From Micromonospora sp. BL4 (lineage in GTDB: Bacteria; Actinomycetota; Actinomycetes; Mycobacteriales; Micromonosporaceae), in the NCBI RefSeq assembly GCF_003667505.1, contig NZ_RCVJ01000138.1:1-55543 (forward strand): a stretch of DNA of 55,543 nt. The letters run 5' to 3'. Positions 41,521 to 49,777 of this stretch are shown here, piece after piece; position 1 is the stretch's first letter, and every line of letters begins with the position of its first letter. The notes below the pieces were generated by a model. The model was given only the letters and a program-made list of their open reading frames with translations. It did no database searches and was not told where the DNA came from. A program made the translations under genes and the position numbers.

Positions 41521-42134
41521 TGGGCGGACGCTCCGAGGGCGACCAGCTCGGACAGCCGGTCCAACTGGTCGGGATCGGCCAGCGCCGAGCCGACCGCCAC
41601 CACCCGCACGCCGGCGTCGAGGAACGCGCCGGCGTTGCCCGCGTCGAGGCCACCGGTGGCCACGAAGCGCAACTGGGGCAGCGGACCGGCGACCGCCCGG
41701 AACCAGGCCGGTCCGAGGGCGATCGCGGGGAACGCCTTGAGCCAGGTGAGGCCGTGGCGCAACGCCTGCTGCGCCTCGGTCGGCGTGGCCACGCCGGGCA
41801 GGTGCGGTAGGCCGCGCGCGGCGGCGGCGTCGGCGACCGCGAGGTCCAGGCCGGGCGCCACGGTGAACGCGGCCCCGGCGTCGGCCGCCGCCGCGACCTG
41901 CTCCACGCCGAGCACGGTGCCGGCGCCGACGACCCGGCCGCGCTCACCGCCCGCCTCGACGGCCGCGCGCAGCGCCGGCACCGCGTCGGCGGTCGCCACC
42001 GGCACCTCCACCACGTCGATGCCGAGGTCCCAGGCCCGGCCGGCGAGCCGGACGGTCTCCGCCACCGGCAGGCCGCGCAGGATCGCCATCACCCGGGCAG
42101 TACCGAAGACGTGGTCGAAGTCCGCAGTCGTCAT
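41517..42134 (-). CDS. eda: 2-keto-3-deoxy-6-phosphogluconate (KDPG) aldolase
   Basis: A 205-residue class I aldolase of the KDPG/KHG family. Visible are VMAILRGLPVAETVRLAGRAW, VVEVPVATADAV (catalytic Glu), GAGTVLGVEQV, the Schiff-base Lys in LTWLKAFPAIALG, and the phosphate loop RFVATGGLDAGNAGAFLDAG. The ATG at 42134 overlaps the kinase stop by 4 bases and has GGAG upstream. It cleaves KDPG (or the galacto epimer) to pyruvate and glyceraldehyde 3-phosphate. With the adjacent kinase it forms a two-gene 2-keto-3-deoxysugar-acid pathway. Confidence 0.92.
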   Translation of the reverse strand: MTTADFDHVFGTARVMAILRGLPVAETVRLAGRAWDLGIDVVEVPVATADAVPALRAAVEAGGERGRVVGAGTVLGVEQVAAAADAGAAFTVAPGLDLAVADAAAARGLPHLPGVATPTEAQQALRHGLTWLKAFPAIALGPAWFRAVAGPLPQLRFVATGGLDAGNAGAFLDAGVRVVAVGSALADPDQLDRLSELVALGASAH

Positions 42135-43168
42135 GATCCACTCCATCCGAGATCGCGGGCGGTCAGGTCCAGCGGCGACCAGGTCTCGACGGGGGCGTCG
42201 AGCAGCCGCTCGAACCAGGCCCACGGCGGCACCGGGGCGTTGTCGCCGCTGCTGACCAGCGCCTGGGCGGCGAAAAGGTGCCCGAGACGCAGCCGCCGTA
42301 CCGTGTCGAGGCCGCGCAGCAGCCCGGCGAGGTAGCCGGCGGCGAACGCGTCTCCGGCGCCGACCGGCTCCACCACCGCCACCCGGGGCGCCGGGACGAA
42401 GACCGCCTCGGCGTCGCGGCACAGGGCGGTGGCCCCCACTGCGCCGTCCTTGACCACCACCGTCGCCGGTCCCGGCAGCAGCCGGCGCACCGCCACCGGG
42501 TCGGCGGTGCCCCACAGCGTGTCCGCCTCGTCCTGGCCCACGAAGACCAGGTCGCTGCGGTCGGCGAGGTCGCGCAGCACCGGCGCGGCCCGGTCGGCGG
42601 GCCAGAGCCGGGCCCGGTGGTTGACGTCGAAGCTGACCAGCGCGCCCGGCAACGGCCGGTCGGTCACCGCGTGCTCGGCCAGCGCTCGGCAGGTGGCGGA
42701 GAGCGCGGGGGTGATCCCGGACAGGTGCAGCACCCGGGCGCCGGCGAGCCGCCGGTCGGCCAACACGTCGGGGTCCATGCGGGAGGCGGCCGAGCCGGCG
42801 CGGTAGTAGTGCACCTCGGTCGCCGCCGGGCCCGGGTCCTTGACGTACAGCCCGGTGGGGGCCGTCGGATCCACGGCCACCAGATCGACCCGGGCGCCGG
42901 TGGCGGCGACGTGCCGCACGACGGCCCGGCCGAACGGGTCGTCGCCGACCCGGCTGACCCAGGTCGCCCGGTGCCCGAGCCGGGCGAGGTAGCCGGCCAC
43001 GTTGGACTCCGCGCCGCCGACCGAGACGGCGACCCGCTCGGCGTGCTCCAACGGCTCGCCGGGCGCGGGGCAGAGCACCACCATGGTCTCCCCCACCGTG
43101 GCCACCTCGACCGACGGGGAACCGGCCGGGATGGTCGCGAGGTCGGGTCGGGCGTCGGGGGTCGGCAC
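42131..43168 (-). CDS. kdgK: PfkB-family sugar kinase, probable 2-keto-3-deoxygluconate kinase
   Basis: A 345-residue ribokinase-fold kinase. The first signature reads GGAESNVAGYLARLGH, the second EPVGAGDAFAAGYLAGLL with the catalytic Asp of GAGD. The specificity-loop YRAGSAASRM resembles KDG kinases. The GTG at 43168 follows GGAGG at slightly short spacing. Its stop overlaps the aldolase start by 4 bases, which strongly supports KDG as substrate. A promoter lies just upstream. Confidence 0.88.
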   Translation of the reverse strand: MPTPDARPDLATIPAGSPSVEVATVGETMVVLCPAPGEPLEHAERVAVSVGGAESNVAGYLARLGHRATWVSRVGDDPFGRAVVRHVAATGARVDLVAVDPTAPTGLYVKDPGPAATEVHYYRAGSAASRMDPDVLADRRLAGARVLHLSGITPALSATCRALAEHAVTDRPLPGALVSFDVNHRARLWPADRAAPVLRDLADRSDLVFVGQDEADTLWGTADPVAVRRLLPGPATVVVKDGAVGATALCRDAEAVFVPAPRVAVVEPVGAGDAFAAGYLAGLLRGLDTVRRLRLGHLFAAQALVSSGDNAPVPPWAWFERLLDAPVETWSPLDLTARDLGWSGS

Positions 43169-43200
43169 ACGTCCTCCGGGCGGGGGTTCGGGGTGCGCCG

Positions 43201-43229
43201 AGCCTAGGCGCGTCGCGCAGGACGGGCAA
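43201..43229 (-). promoter_or_regulatory. Promoter of the kdgK-eda operon
   Basis: On the minus strand TTGCCC (43229-43224), a 17-base spacer and TAGGCT (43206-43201), giving a leader of about 25 bases before the GTG. It overlaps the protease terminator hairpin. Confidence 0.6.
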
Positions 43230-43250
43230 CCCGTCCAGCCCGGCGCGACG
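43211..43250 (-). terminator. Terminator of the serine protease gene
   Basis: A two-part stem: outer CGTCGCGC / GCGCGACG (43211-43218 / 43243-43250) and inner GGACGGG / CCCGTCC (43220-43226 / 43230-43236) with a CAA loop and a small asymmetric bulge. Confidence 0.65.
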
Positions 43251-43254
43251 AGGA

Positions 43255-44124
43255 TCAGGGCAGCGTCAGCCCGTACGCGGCCAGCACCTCCCCGATCGGC
43301 TGGTAGTAGGTGGTGCCGCCGGAGGTGCAGTTGCCGCTGCCGCCGGAGAGGATGCCGATGATGGTGCCGGTGGCCGCCACGTAGAGCGGCCCGCCGCTGT
43401 CCCCCGGCTCCGCGCAGATGTTGGTGCGGATCAGGCCGTAGACCACGTTGCCGCCGGCGTAGTTGACGGTCTGGTTGAGGCCGGTGACGGTGCCGCAGCG
43501 CACCCCGGTGGTGGCGCCGCTGCGGCACACCGCCTGACCGACGTACGCGCTGCCGGCGCCGTAGATCGTCAACAGCCCCGGGTAGGTGTAGACCGCGCTG
43601 GGGTGGGCGATCCGGCCGGTGTAGCGGATCAGGCCGTAGTCGTTGTTGGGAAAGCTGGTGGCGGTGCGGGTGCCGAGCACGGTGGTCTGCGCGCTGTCGG
43701 CGTACCAGGCGCCGGCGACGGTGGTGCAGTGCCCGGCGGTGACCACGTAGTAGGTGCTGCCGCTGCGCACGTTCGCGCCGAGCGAGCAGCGGCTGCCACC
43801 GCCGTAGATGGCCTGTCCGGCGGCGATCAGGGTGCGCAGCGTTCCGGGTTCCCGGCGCAGCAGAGCGCCGGCCCGGTCGGTCACCGTCCGGAGCACCGCC
43901 AGCTGGGCGGGAGCCACGGTGTCGTCGACGGTGAGGGTCATCCGGCCGGTGGCCGGGTCGTGGCCCCAGGCGGTGCCGGGCGTGCGTACGCCGGCCAGCA
44001 CGGCCGTCGGGTCGGCGGCGGGCGCGGCGGGGCCGGCCCGGTCGGGGACGGCGGCCTGCGCCGCGCCGGGCGCGACGAGCAGGAGTGCGGTCAGGACGAG
44101 GGCGACGAGCGGGCTGCGGCGCAT
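43255..44124 (-). CDS. Secreted streptogrisin-like S1 serine protease
   Basis: A 289-residue exported protease with a signal peptide (1-25, ending AAQAA), a short propeptide (about 26-104) and a chymotrypsin-fold domain with the triad His132 (VTAGHC), Asp162 (NNDYGLI) and Ser243 ([10 protein letters not shown]). Cysteine pairs C113/C133, C200/C210 and C237/C266 fit the alpha-lytic/streptogrisin disulfide pattern. GGAGG precedes the ATG at 44124. The propeptide is shorter than in typical streptogrisins. It acts outside the cell after maturation. Confidence 0.92.
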   Translation of the reverse strand: MRRSPLVALVLTALLLVAPGAAQAAVPDRAGPAAPAADPTAVLAGVRTPGTAWGHDPATGRMTLTVDDTVAPAQLAVLRTVTDRAGALLRREPGTLRTLIAAGQAIYGGGSRCSLGANVRSGSTYYVVTAGHCTTVAGAWYADSAQTTVLGTRTATSFPNNDYGLIRYTGRIAHPSAVYTYPGLLTIYGAGSAYVGQAVCRSGATTGVRCGTVTGLNQTVNYAGGNVVYGLIRTNICAEPGDSGGPLYVAATGTIIGILSGGSGNCTSGGTTYYQPIGEVLAAYGLTLP

Positions 44125-44301
44125 CCGAACCTCCGAAGAGATCGAGATATATGGATTCCGTCAAGCATCGCCCGGCGGCTGTCGCCATGGCAACCACGCC
44201 CCGTCGCGCGGGTGACCAGGGGTCGGCGGGAATCGTCGATCCGGGGACGGGCCCCGCCGGCGCCGCCGATAATCCTCCAAGGATGCGGCGGGAGGCCGGG
44301 C

Positions 44302-45480
44302 ATGACCACCGGAGGCACTGCGGCGCTGGTACGCCGCCCGGAAGGATCGGCCCGGGCCACCCTGCTGGAGCTGCTCTTCGACGTGGTCTTCGTGGCCGCC
44401 CTCGCTCTGGTCTCGAAGCTGATCGCCGAACGTGAATCCTGGACCGGCGCCGCGGAGGTGCTGCTGACGCTGACGGCCATCTGGTGGACCTGGTCGGTCA
44501 CCTCGACCACGACCGAGTTCTACGACCCTGATCAGCGCCCGATCCAGGTGATCCTGATGGTCGCCATGGTGGGGTCGGTGGGGATGGCGGCGGCGCTGCC
44601 GATGCTCTCGGCGGGGCACGCGATGGTCTTCGCGATCGCGTACGTCACCACGCACGTGGTGCGCGGCGTCGTCCTGATCACCTCGTTGCACCGGCAGGGG
44701 CACCAGGCGGCCAAGAGACGGGCCACGCGGTTCCTGTTCTGGTTCGTGGTCTCCGGCGTCTTCTGGATCGCCGGTGCGGTGACCGGTGCGCCGGACTGGA
44801 GACTCTGGGCCGTGGCGATCGCGATCGACCTGTTCTTCGCGGCGGTCCGGTACCCGACGCCCTGGCTGGGTCAGGTGCCCATCGAGCAGTACGACCGGAC
44901 CACCGGGCACCTGGGCGAGCGGTACCAGCAGTTCATCATCCTGGCCCTCGGCGACATCATCCTGGTGCCCACCCTGGAGGTCAGCGGGACGCAGCTCGAC
45001 CGCTTCCGGCTCATCGCCCTCTCCTGCGCCTTCGCCATCATGCTGCTGCTCTGGCAGATCTACGTCTTCCGGGCCGGTCAGTTCCTGTTGGCCGGGGCCG
45101 AGGCGAGGCTGGCGTCCCGACTGGCTCCGTACACCCATCTGGTGATGCTGGCCGGCGTGGTCGGCACGGCGGCGGCGTTCGACCTGGTCATCGCCCGGCC
45201 GACCGGAGCGACGCCGGTGCGGTGGCTCATGCTGATCGTCGGCGGTCCGCTGCTGTTCGTGCTCGGGCGCGTCCTGTTCACCTGGATGGTGACCAACAAC
45301 GTGTCGTGGCGGCGGTTGGCCTGGCAGCTCCTGCCGCTGCTGGTGCTGCCGTGGGCCGGCGGCTGGCCGCCGCTGCTGGTCACCGTGGTCGTGGCGGCCG
45401 GGCTGGCCGGTCACATCCTGACCCCCGGCGGGGGTCGGGAGACCAGGCCGGGGCTGGAGTGGCGGCGAACCGACGACTGA
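44302..45480 (+). CDS. Low temperature requirement protein A (LtrA) family membrane protein
   Basis: A 392-residue protein with about eleven hydrophobic helices. Family signatures: TLLELLFDVVFVAAL near residue 20, IWWTWSVTSTTTEFYDPD, HLGERYQQFIILALGDIIL (highly conserved ER in LtrA proteins). The ATG at 44302 follows GGGAGG. The family is widespread in bacteria; its biochemical role is unknown despite the name from Listeria cold growth. Confidence 0.9.
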   Translation: MTTGGTAALVRRPEGSARATLLELLFDVVFVAALALVSKLIAERESWTGAAEVLLTLTAIWWTWSVTSTTTEFYDPDQRPIQVILMVAMVGSVGMAAALPMLSAGHAMVFAIAYVTTHVVRGVVLITSLHRQGHQAAKRRATRFLFWFVVSGVFWIAGAVTGAPDWRLWAVAIAIDLFFAAVRYPTPWLGQVPIEQYDRTTGHLGERYQQFIILALGDIILVPTLEVSGTQLDRFRLIALSCAFAIMLLLWQIYVFRAGQFLLAGAEARLASRLAPYTHLVMLAGVVGTAAAFDLVIARPTGATPVRWLMLIVGGPLLFVLGRVLFTWMVTNNVSWRRLAWQLLPLLVLPWAGGWPPLLVTVVVAAGLAGHILTPGGGRETRPGLEWRRTDD

Positions 45481-45491
45481 CCCCGCGACCG

Positions 45492-46064
45492 TCAGGGGAG
45501 GTGTCGGGCGGCCCACTCGGCGAGGTCCCGTGCGCAGGCGTCGACCGAATCCCGCCAGGTCCGCGCCGCGCCCTCCCCCGCCTCGTCGCTGACCTGCTTG
45601 ACCAGCCGGCACGGCACGCCGGCCTGGCTGGCGGCCCACGCCACCGCGTACCCCTCCATGTCGACCAGGTCGGCGCGCTGCGCCAACCGGTCCCGTGCGG
45701 CGTCGTCGGCAACGAACGTGTCGCCGGTCGCCAGCACGGCGCCCTCGGCGGCCAGCGGCAGCGGCGCCCCGTACGTCTGGCCGGTCAGCGTGCGCAGCAG
45801 CGCGGTGTCCAGGTCGTGCTGGAGCACCGTGGCGACCTCGTGGATGCCGGCCCAGCCGGGCCGCAGCGCTCCCGCCGTGCCCAGGTTCAACAGCAGGGCG
45901 GGGCGCGGGCCGGCGGCCAGCACCGCCGCCACCGCGCTGGCGGCGTTCACCTTGCCCATCCCGGTGAGCAGCACCGGCAGCTCCGGCGGGAGGTACCGGG
46001 CCTCCTCCTCGACGGCGAGCACCACCAGCGGACGATCGGCCCGGACCGTACCCCGAAGAATCAC
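45492..46064 (-). CDS. Nucleoside phosphorylase-fold protein (MTA/SAH nucleosidase-like)
   Basis: A 190-residue, rather short member of the MTAN/PNP superfamily. VVLAVEEEARYL at the N-terminus, LTGMGKVNAASAVAAVL (phosphate/ribose region), LVDMEGYAVAWAA (ribose-binding Met-Glu) and VKQVSDEAGEGA (catalytic Asp). The GTG at 46064 lies 6 bases after TACGAT, a leaderless arrangement. It may be a futalosine, adenosine or methylthioadenosine hydrolase; the missing central segment prevents a firm call. Confidence 0.82.
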   Translation of the reverse strand: MILRGTVRADRPLVVLAVEEEARYLPPELPVLLTGMGKVNAASAVAAVLAAGPRPALLLNLGTAGALRPGWAGIHEVATVLQHDLDTALLRTLTGQTYGAPLPLAAEGAVLATGDTFVADDAARDRLAQRADLVDMEGYAVAWAASQAGVPCRLVKQVSDEAGEGAARTWRDSVDACARDLAEWAARHLP

Positions 46065-46070
46065 CGCAGC

Positions 46071-46076
46071 ATCGTA
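46071..46076 (-). promoter_or_regulatory. -10 element for the leaderless nucleosidase transcript
   Basis: TACGAT on the minus strand, 6 bases before the GTG start at 46064. Confidence 0.5.
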
Positions 46077-46276
46077 CGGGCCGTCCCGGCGGCCGGCGCG
46101 GCGACGTCGGCGGACGTGTGCCCAGCCATCATTCAGCCGGCTCGCACCGCGTGTTCAGCCTGGTGCGGCAGGCTGGTCCGGCGAGCCACCGGACCCACCC
46201 GGGCGCGTCGTCGCCCGATGCGGCGACCGCGCCCGGACGAGAACCGTCCGGTCCGCCGACGGAGAGGTTGACGACG

Positions 46277-46708
46277 GTGTACGACGGGCAGGAGTTCCTC
46301 CGCGACAACCGCTGGTGCCTGAGCAGGCGGGCGCTGCTGACCGGGGCCGGTGCGGTCGGCGCGGCCGGACTGCTGAGCGCCTGCGGCGCCGGCGACTCCC
46401 CCGCCGGTCAGGCTGCTGCCACACCCGGCACCGTGCTGGCCGGTACCGCCGACGTGCCGGTCGGCGGCGGCACGGTCGTCGACGGTGTGCTGGTGGTCCA
46501 GCCCGAGGCCGGCGCCTTCACCGCGTACGACGCGACCTGCCCGCACCAGGGCGTGCGGGTCGGCGCGCCCAACGGCGGGGTCATCACCTGCCCGGCGCAC
46601 AACTCCACCTTCTCGGCCAGCGACGGCGCTCGCCTCGGTGGCCCCGCGACGCGGGGGCTCACCGAGATCCCCGTCCGGGTCGACGGCACCAACATCATCC
46701 GGGCCTGA
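46277..46708 (+). CDS. Rieske [2Fe-2S] lipoprotein with Tat signal
   Basis: A 143-residue protein. Twin-arginine signal SRRALLTGAGAVGAAGLLSAC with the lipobox Cys at residue 36, so it is exported folded with its cluster and lipid-anchored. Cluster ligands: CPHQG (Cys88, His90) and CPAHNSTF (Cys105, His108); the order C-x-H ... C-x2-H is intact. The GTG at 46277 is 9 bases after GGAGAGG. These small Rieske proteins carry electrons between membrane partners; the partner is not encoded nearby. Confidence 0.9.
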   Translation: MYDGQEFLRDNRWCLSRRALLTGAGAVGAAGLLSACGAGDSPAGQAAATPGTVLAGTADVPVGGGTVVDGVLVVQPEAGAFTAYDATCPHQGVRVGAPNGGVITCPAHNSTFSASDGARLGGPATRGLTEIPVRVDGTNIIRA

Positions 46709-46742
46709 CGAGGCCGGCCGGCTGCCCGGCCGCCGCGGTCAG
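46705..46742. terminator. Bidirectional terminator with both stop codons in its arms
   Basis: Inner 7-bp stem CGGCCGG / CCGGCCG (46715-46721 / 46726-46732, loop CTGC) and outer CTGAC / GTCAG arms carrying the stops of the Rieske and Hsp70-like genes. Confidence 0.65.
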
Positions 46743-49636
46743 TCGTCGGCGAAGCGGTACAGGACGAAGTCCTTGTCCGCGCCGCACGCGATCACCCGGG
46801 TGTTCCACGAGCAGGACGCGCTGCGGACGTCCTGAAGCTCACCCAGCTCGTCGACCTCGCCCGACTCGGCCCACACGCCGGCCAGGACCCGGTTGTCCGC
46901 CACCGTGCTGGGCGCCTTGGCGAAGACCAGCAGGTTTCCCTCATCGAGGCGGACCGCCACTCCCCGGCGGTCCCGCAGCACCGGCTTGCCCTTCGCGTCG
47001 AAGAGGGTGACGGTCGTCTCCGGGCTCTCCCGCTGGGCGAGCAGCTGGGCGCCGAGCGGAACCAGGCCGGTCACATTCGGTGCCGACCACCGAACCGTGT
47101 TCTCACCCTCGGTCGCGGCCACCACCTCGGTGCGCTCGGCCTCGCTGTTCGGCACCTCCAGCAGGCACGCCCGCCGCTTTCCGCAGGCGACCAGCTCCGC
47201 CGGGCGGCGCTGATCGTCCCCGGCCCGATAGAGAACCACGGGCGTGGCGTCGGAGTTCAGGTCGTACGCCAGCAGCTGGTACCCGCCGTCATTCGCGGCC
47301 ACGTAGAGCCGGTCCTCGTGCGCCACCACCAGGTCGTCGAGGTCCGCGACGTTGTCCCACCGGCGCAGCACGGATCCGGTGGCCATGTCGAGCAACCGAG
47401 CCGACCGGTCCGCACCGATCTGCACGAGTCGCCGTCCCTTGCTCGTCCACGGGTTGCGGGGCGAGCCGTCGAGGTACGCCGGCCCGCCGGCCGCCTCGTC
47501 GGTGCCCACCGGCCAGACGACGGTGCGACGGCCCTCGTACTGGCCGCGGGGGTTGGGCTCCGTCCACGTCTCGTCGCCGTCGCTCAGACGCAGGCCGACC
47601 AGTCGGCCGCCGGCCCGGTCCACGAGCACCGCCACACCGTCGGCGAAGTACACGGTGTCGTCACCACGGATGGCCCGGTTCCAGCGCTGCGCGCCCGAGC
47701 GACCGTCGAGGACGGCCAGCTCGCGGGGGGTGCTGTCGCCCGGCGCGTCGGCGATGACCGCGACCGCCCCGGGGACGGCCACCAGCCCCGCCCAGTCGTC
47801 GGCGGTGACCTCGGTCTGCTTGCGCCACAGCTCGTCGCCGCTGCCGGTGTCGACGGCGACCACCTCCAGCCGTTTGTCCGCCAGCGGGTACCCGAGGTAG
47901 GCCCGGTCCTCGAGCACCGCCGTCCACGTACCGGCCGGCCTCTCGGGGCCGGCCGGCGGCCGGGACAGCTCACGCAGCGACCGGAACTCCAGGTCCGGGT
48001 AACGGTCACGGAGGAGATAGAGCGTCGCCGCGGTGGCCACCCCGGCCAGGGCGAGCACCGCGCCGAGCACGAGCCAGCGGGCCTGCCGCCAGCGCGCCGG
48101 GGAAGCCGGGGCGGTCGGCGGCGGGGTGGCACCGGAACCGCCGGCCAGGGTTGCCGGTACGCGGGCCGGCGCGGCCGGCACCGTCGGCGCGGTCGAAGCA
48201 GCAGCGGCCGGCACCGTCGGCGCGGTCGAAGCAGCAGCGGCCGGCACCGTCGGCGCGGTGGAACCAGCGGCGGCCGGCACCGTCGCCGCGATCGAACCGG
48301 GCGCGGCTGGCGAGGTCGGCGCGAACGACGGCCCGGCCGGTGCGGCCAGCGCCTGCGCGGGTACGGCTGGTGCGGGCGGCGGTCCGGCTGGCGAGGCCAG
48401 CGGTTTGGCCGGCGAGGCTGGTGCCGGCGGCGCGGGTGCTGCGGCCGGAGCGGGCGGGGCGAGGGGTGGCCCGGCGTACGCCGGCGCGGGCAGCTGTCGG
48501 CGCAGCGGCAGGTCCGTCAGCGCCCCCTCGGCCACGGGCAACTCCGGCTGGTCCAGCACCGTCGGGGCCACCCCCAGCTCGGCGTGCAGCATCCGGGCCA
48601 CCAGCGGGATCCGCGACGACCCGCCGACCAGGAACAGCCCCGCGAGCTGGTCGGGACTCAGCCCGGCGGCGGCAATCACCTCCCGGGCGCGGTCGACCGC
48701 GCGGCGCAGCAGCGGCGTGGCCACCCGCTCGACATCGGCCCTGGTCAGCCGCACCGCATCGGGCACCCCGGGTACGGCGACCGGCGCCACGGTGGACCGG
48801 GACAGCGTCTCCTTGGCACCCCGGACCTCGTCCCACAGCCGCACCTGGTCGCGGCGCTGCGCCGGATCCGCCGGGCGAACCAGCCGGGCCCACTGCGCGG
48901 CGTGCCGGTCACCGACCAGCTCGCCGACCCGCTGCACCAGCGCCGCGTCGAGATCCAGGCCACCGAGGTCGGGCAGACCACCGTCGGCTACCACGCTGAA
49001 GCCCGAGTCACCCCACGGGTCGGCGCCCTCGTTGCGTAGCACCGCCACGTCGAGCGTCCCGCCACCGAAGTCGAACACCGCGATCGCGCCGCCGACCGGC
49101 ACCGGCCGGTGCAGCACCTGCGTGTAGTAGCGGGCGGCGGCCACCGGCTCACGCAGCAGCCGGGTGCCCGGCGGCGTCGGCCCGGCGAGGGTGTGCTCAG
49201 CCGCCTGCGGCCAGCCGGCCCGCATCAGGGCGTCACCGAGCACCTGCCGCCGCGTCGCGTCCCAGGCCGCCGGGCAGGTGACCACCGCCGGAGGCAGGAA
49301 GCCGACCGTGCCCACCGCGGCCCGCGCGACCGCCGCCAGCACCGCGGCGAGCAGCTCGGCCGGCGGGTACGAGCGGTCACCGAGCAACACGCCCGGCTCA
49401 TCCACCCGACGCTTCGGGTTCGCCTCGAACCGGGCCGGATCGGCCTGGGCCAACCGCCGGGCGTCCCAACCGGCGTGCAGCGTGCCGTCCGGGTCCGCGT
49501 ACACGGCGGACGGACTGACCGGCTGACCGTCCATCAAGAGCGGACGGGTCCGCCCGTCCGGCCAGCGCAGCACCGCGACCGTGTTGGAGGTACCGAGGTC
49601 GACGCCGAGGGCGAAGCCCTCGTGCTGGCCTGCCAT
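46739..49636 (-). CDS. Hsp70-like ATPase fused through a membrane segment to a PQQ-type beta-propeller
   Basis: A 965-residue protein. The Hsp70/actin ATPase fold occupies about 1-370: phosphate 1 GVDLGTSNTVAVL at 10-22, phosphate 2 VFDFGGGTLDVAVL and adenosine loop LFLVGGSSRIPLVARML. A Pro/Ala-rich linker follows at 385-515, with a tandem TAPTVPAAAAS repeat. A single membrane helix lies at about 519-541 (WLVLGAVLALAGVATAATLYLL). The remaining 400 residues are repeated beta blades (DTGSGDELWRKQTEV; VLDGRSGAQRWNR), as in PQQ/quinoprotein-like propellers. Expected topology: ATPase inside, propeller outside. No substrate-binding domain of DnaK is present. GGAGG lies 11 bases before the ATG at 49636. 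It could transmit an extracellular signal to the ATPase (inference). Confidence 0.87.
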   Translation of the reverse strand: MAGQHEGFALGVDLGTSNTVAVLRWPDGRTRPLLMDGQPVSPSAVYADPDGTLHAGWDARRLAQADPARFEANPKRRVDEPGVLLGDRSYPPAELLAAVLAAVARAAVGTVGFLPPAVVTCPAAWDATRRQVLGDALMRAGWPQAAEHTLAGPTPPGTRLLREPVAAARYYTQVLHRPVPVGGAIAVFDFGGGTLDVAVLRNEGADPWGDSGFSVVADGGLPDLGGLDLDAALVQRVGELVGDRHAAQWARLVRPADPAQRRDQVRLWDEVRGAKETLSRSTVAPVAVPGVPDAVRLTRADVERVATPLLRRAVDRAREVIAAAGLSPDQLAGLFLVGGSSRIPLVARMLHAELGVAPTVLDQPELPVAEGALTDLPLRRQLPAPAYAGPPLAPPAPAAAPAPPAPASPAKPLASPAGPPPAPAVPAQALAAPAGPSFAPTSPAAPGSIAATVPAAAGSTAPTVPAAAASTAPTVPAAAASTAPTVPAAPARVPATLAGGSGATPPPTAPASPARWRQARWLVLGAVLALAGVATAATLYLLRDRYPDLEFRSLRELSRPPAGPERPAGTWTAVLEDRAYLGYPLADKRLEVVAVDTGSGDELWRKQTEVTADDWAGLVAVPGAVAVIADAPGDSTPRELAVLDGRSGAQRWNRAIRGDDTVYFADGVAVLVDRAGGRLVGLRLSDGDETWTEPNPRGQYEGRRTVVWPVGTDEAAGGPAYLDGSPRNPWTSKGRRLVQIGADRSARLLDMATGSVLRRWDNVADLDDLVVAHEDRLYVAANDGGYQLLAYDLNSDATPVVLYRAGDDQRRPAELVACGKRRACLLEVPNSEAERTEVVAATEGENTVRWSAPNVTGLVPLGAQLLAQRESPETTVTLFDAKGKPVLRDRRGVAVRLDEGNLLVFAKAPSTVADNRVLAGVWAESGEVDELGELQDVRSASCSWNTRVIACGADKDFVLYRFADD
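48173..48304 (-). repeat. Four tandem 33-bp coding repeats in the Hsp70-like linker
   Basis: Units at 48173, 48206, 48239 and 48272, each starting GGCCGGCACCGTCG. Units 1 and 2 are identical and 3 and 4 have diverged. They keep frame and encode 11-residue TAPTVPAAAAS-like repeats. Confidence 0.9.
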
Positions 49637-49777
49637 CTGTCCGATACCTCCGCCGCGACGAGGGGAACTCAGCCCCGCATCGTACGCAGCCGGCGCCGGC
49701 CCGCTGATCACTCGGTCGGGACCGCGCGATCCGGGTATTGGACCACCACCGCACGCCGGGCCTCACCTGCTCACCCG

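Noticed and set aside
48173..48304. Possible CRISPR-like array
   Set aside because: The 33-bp units are directly adjacent with no spacers and keep the Hsp70-like reading frame.
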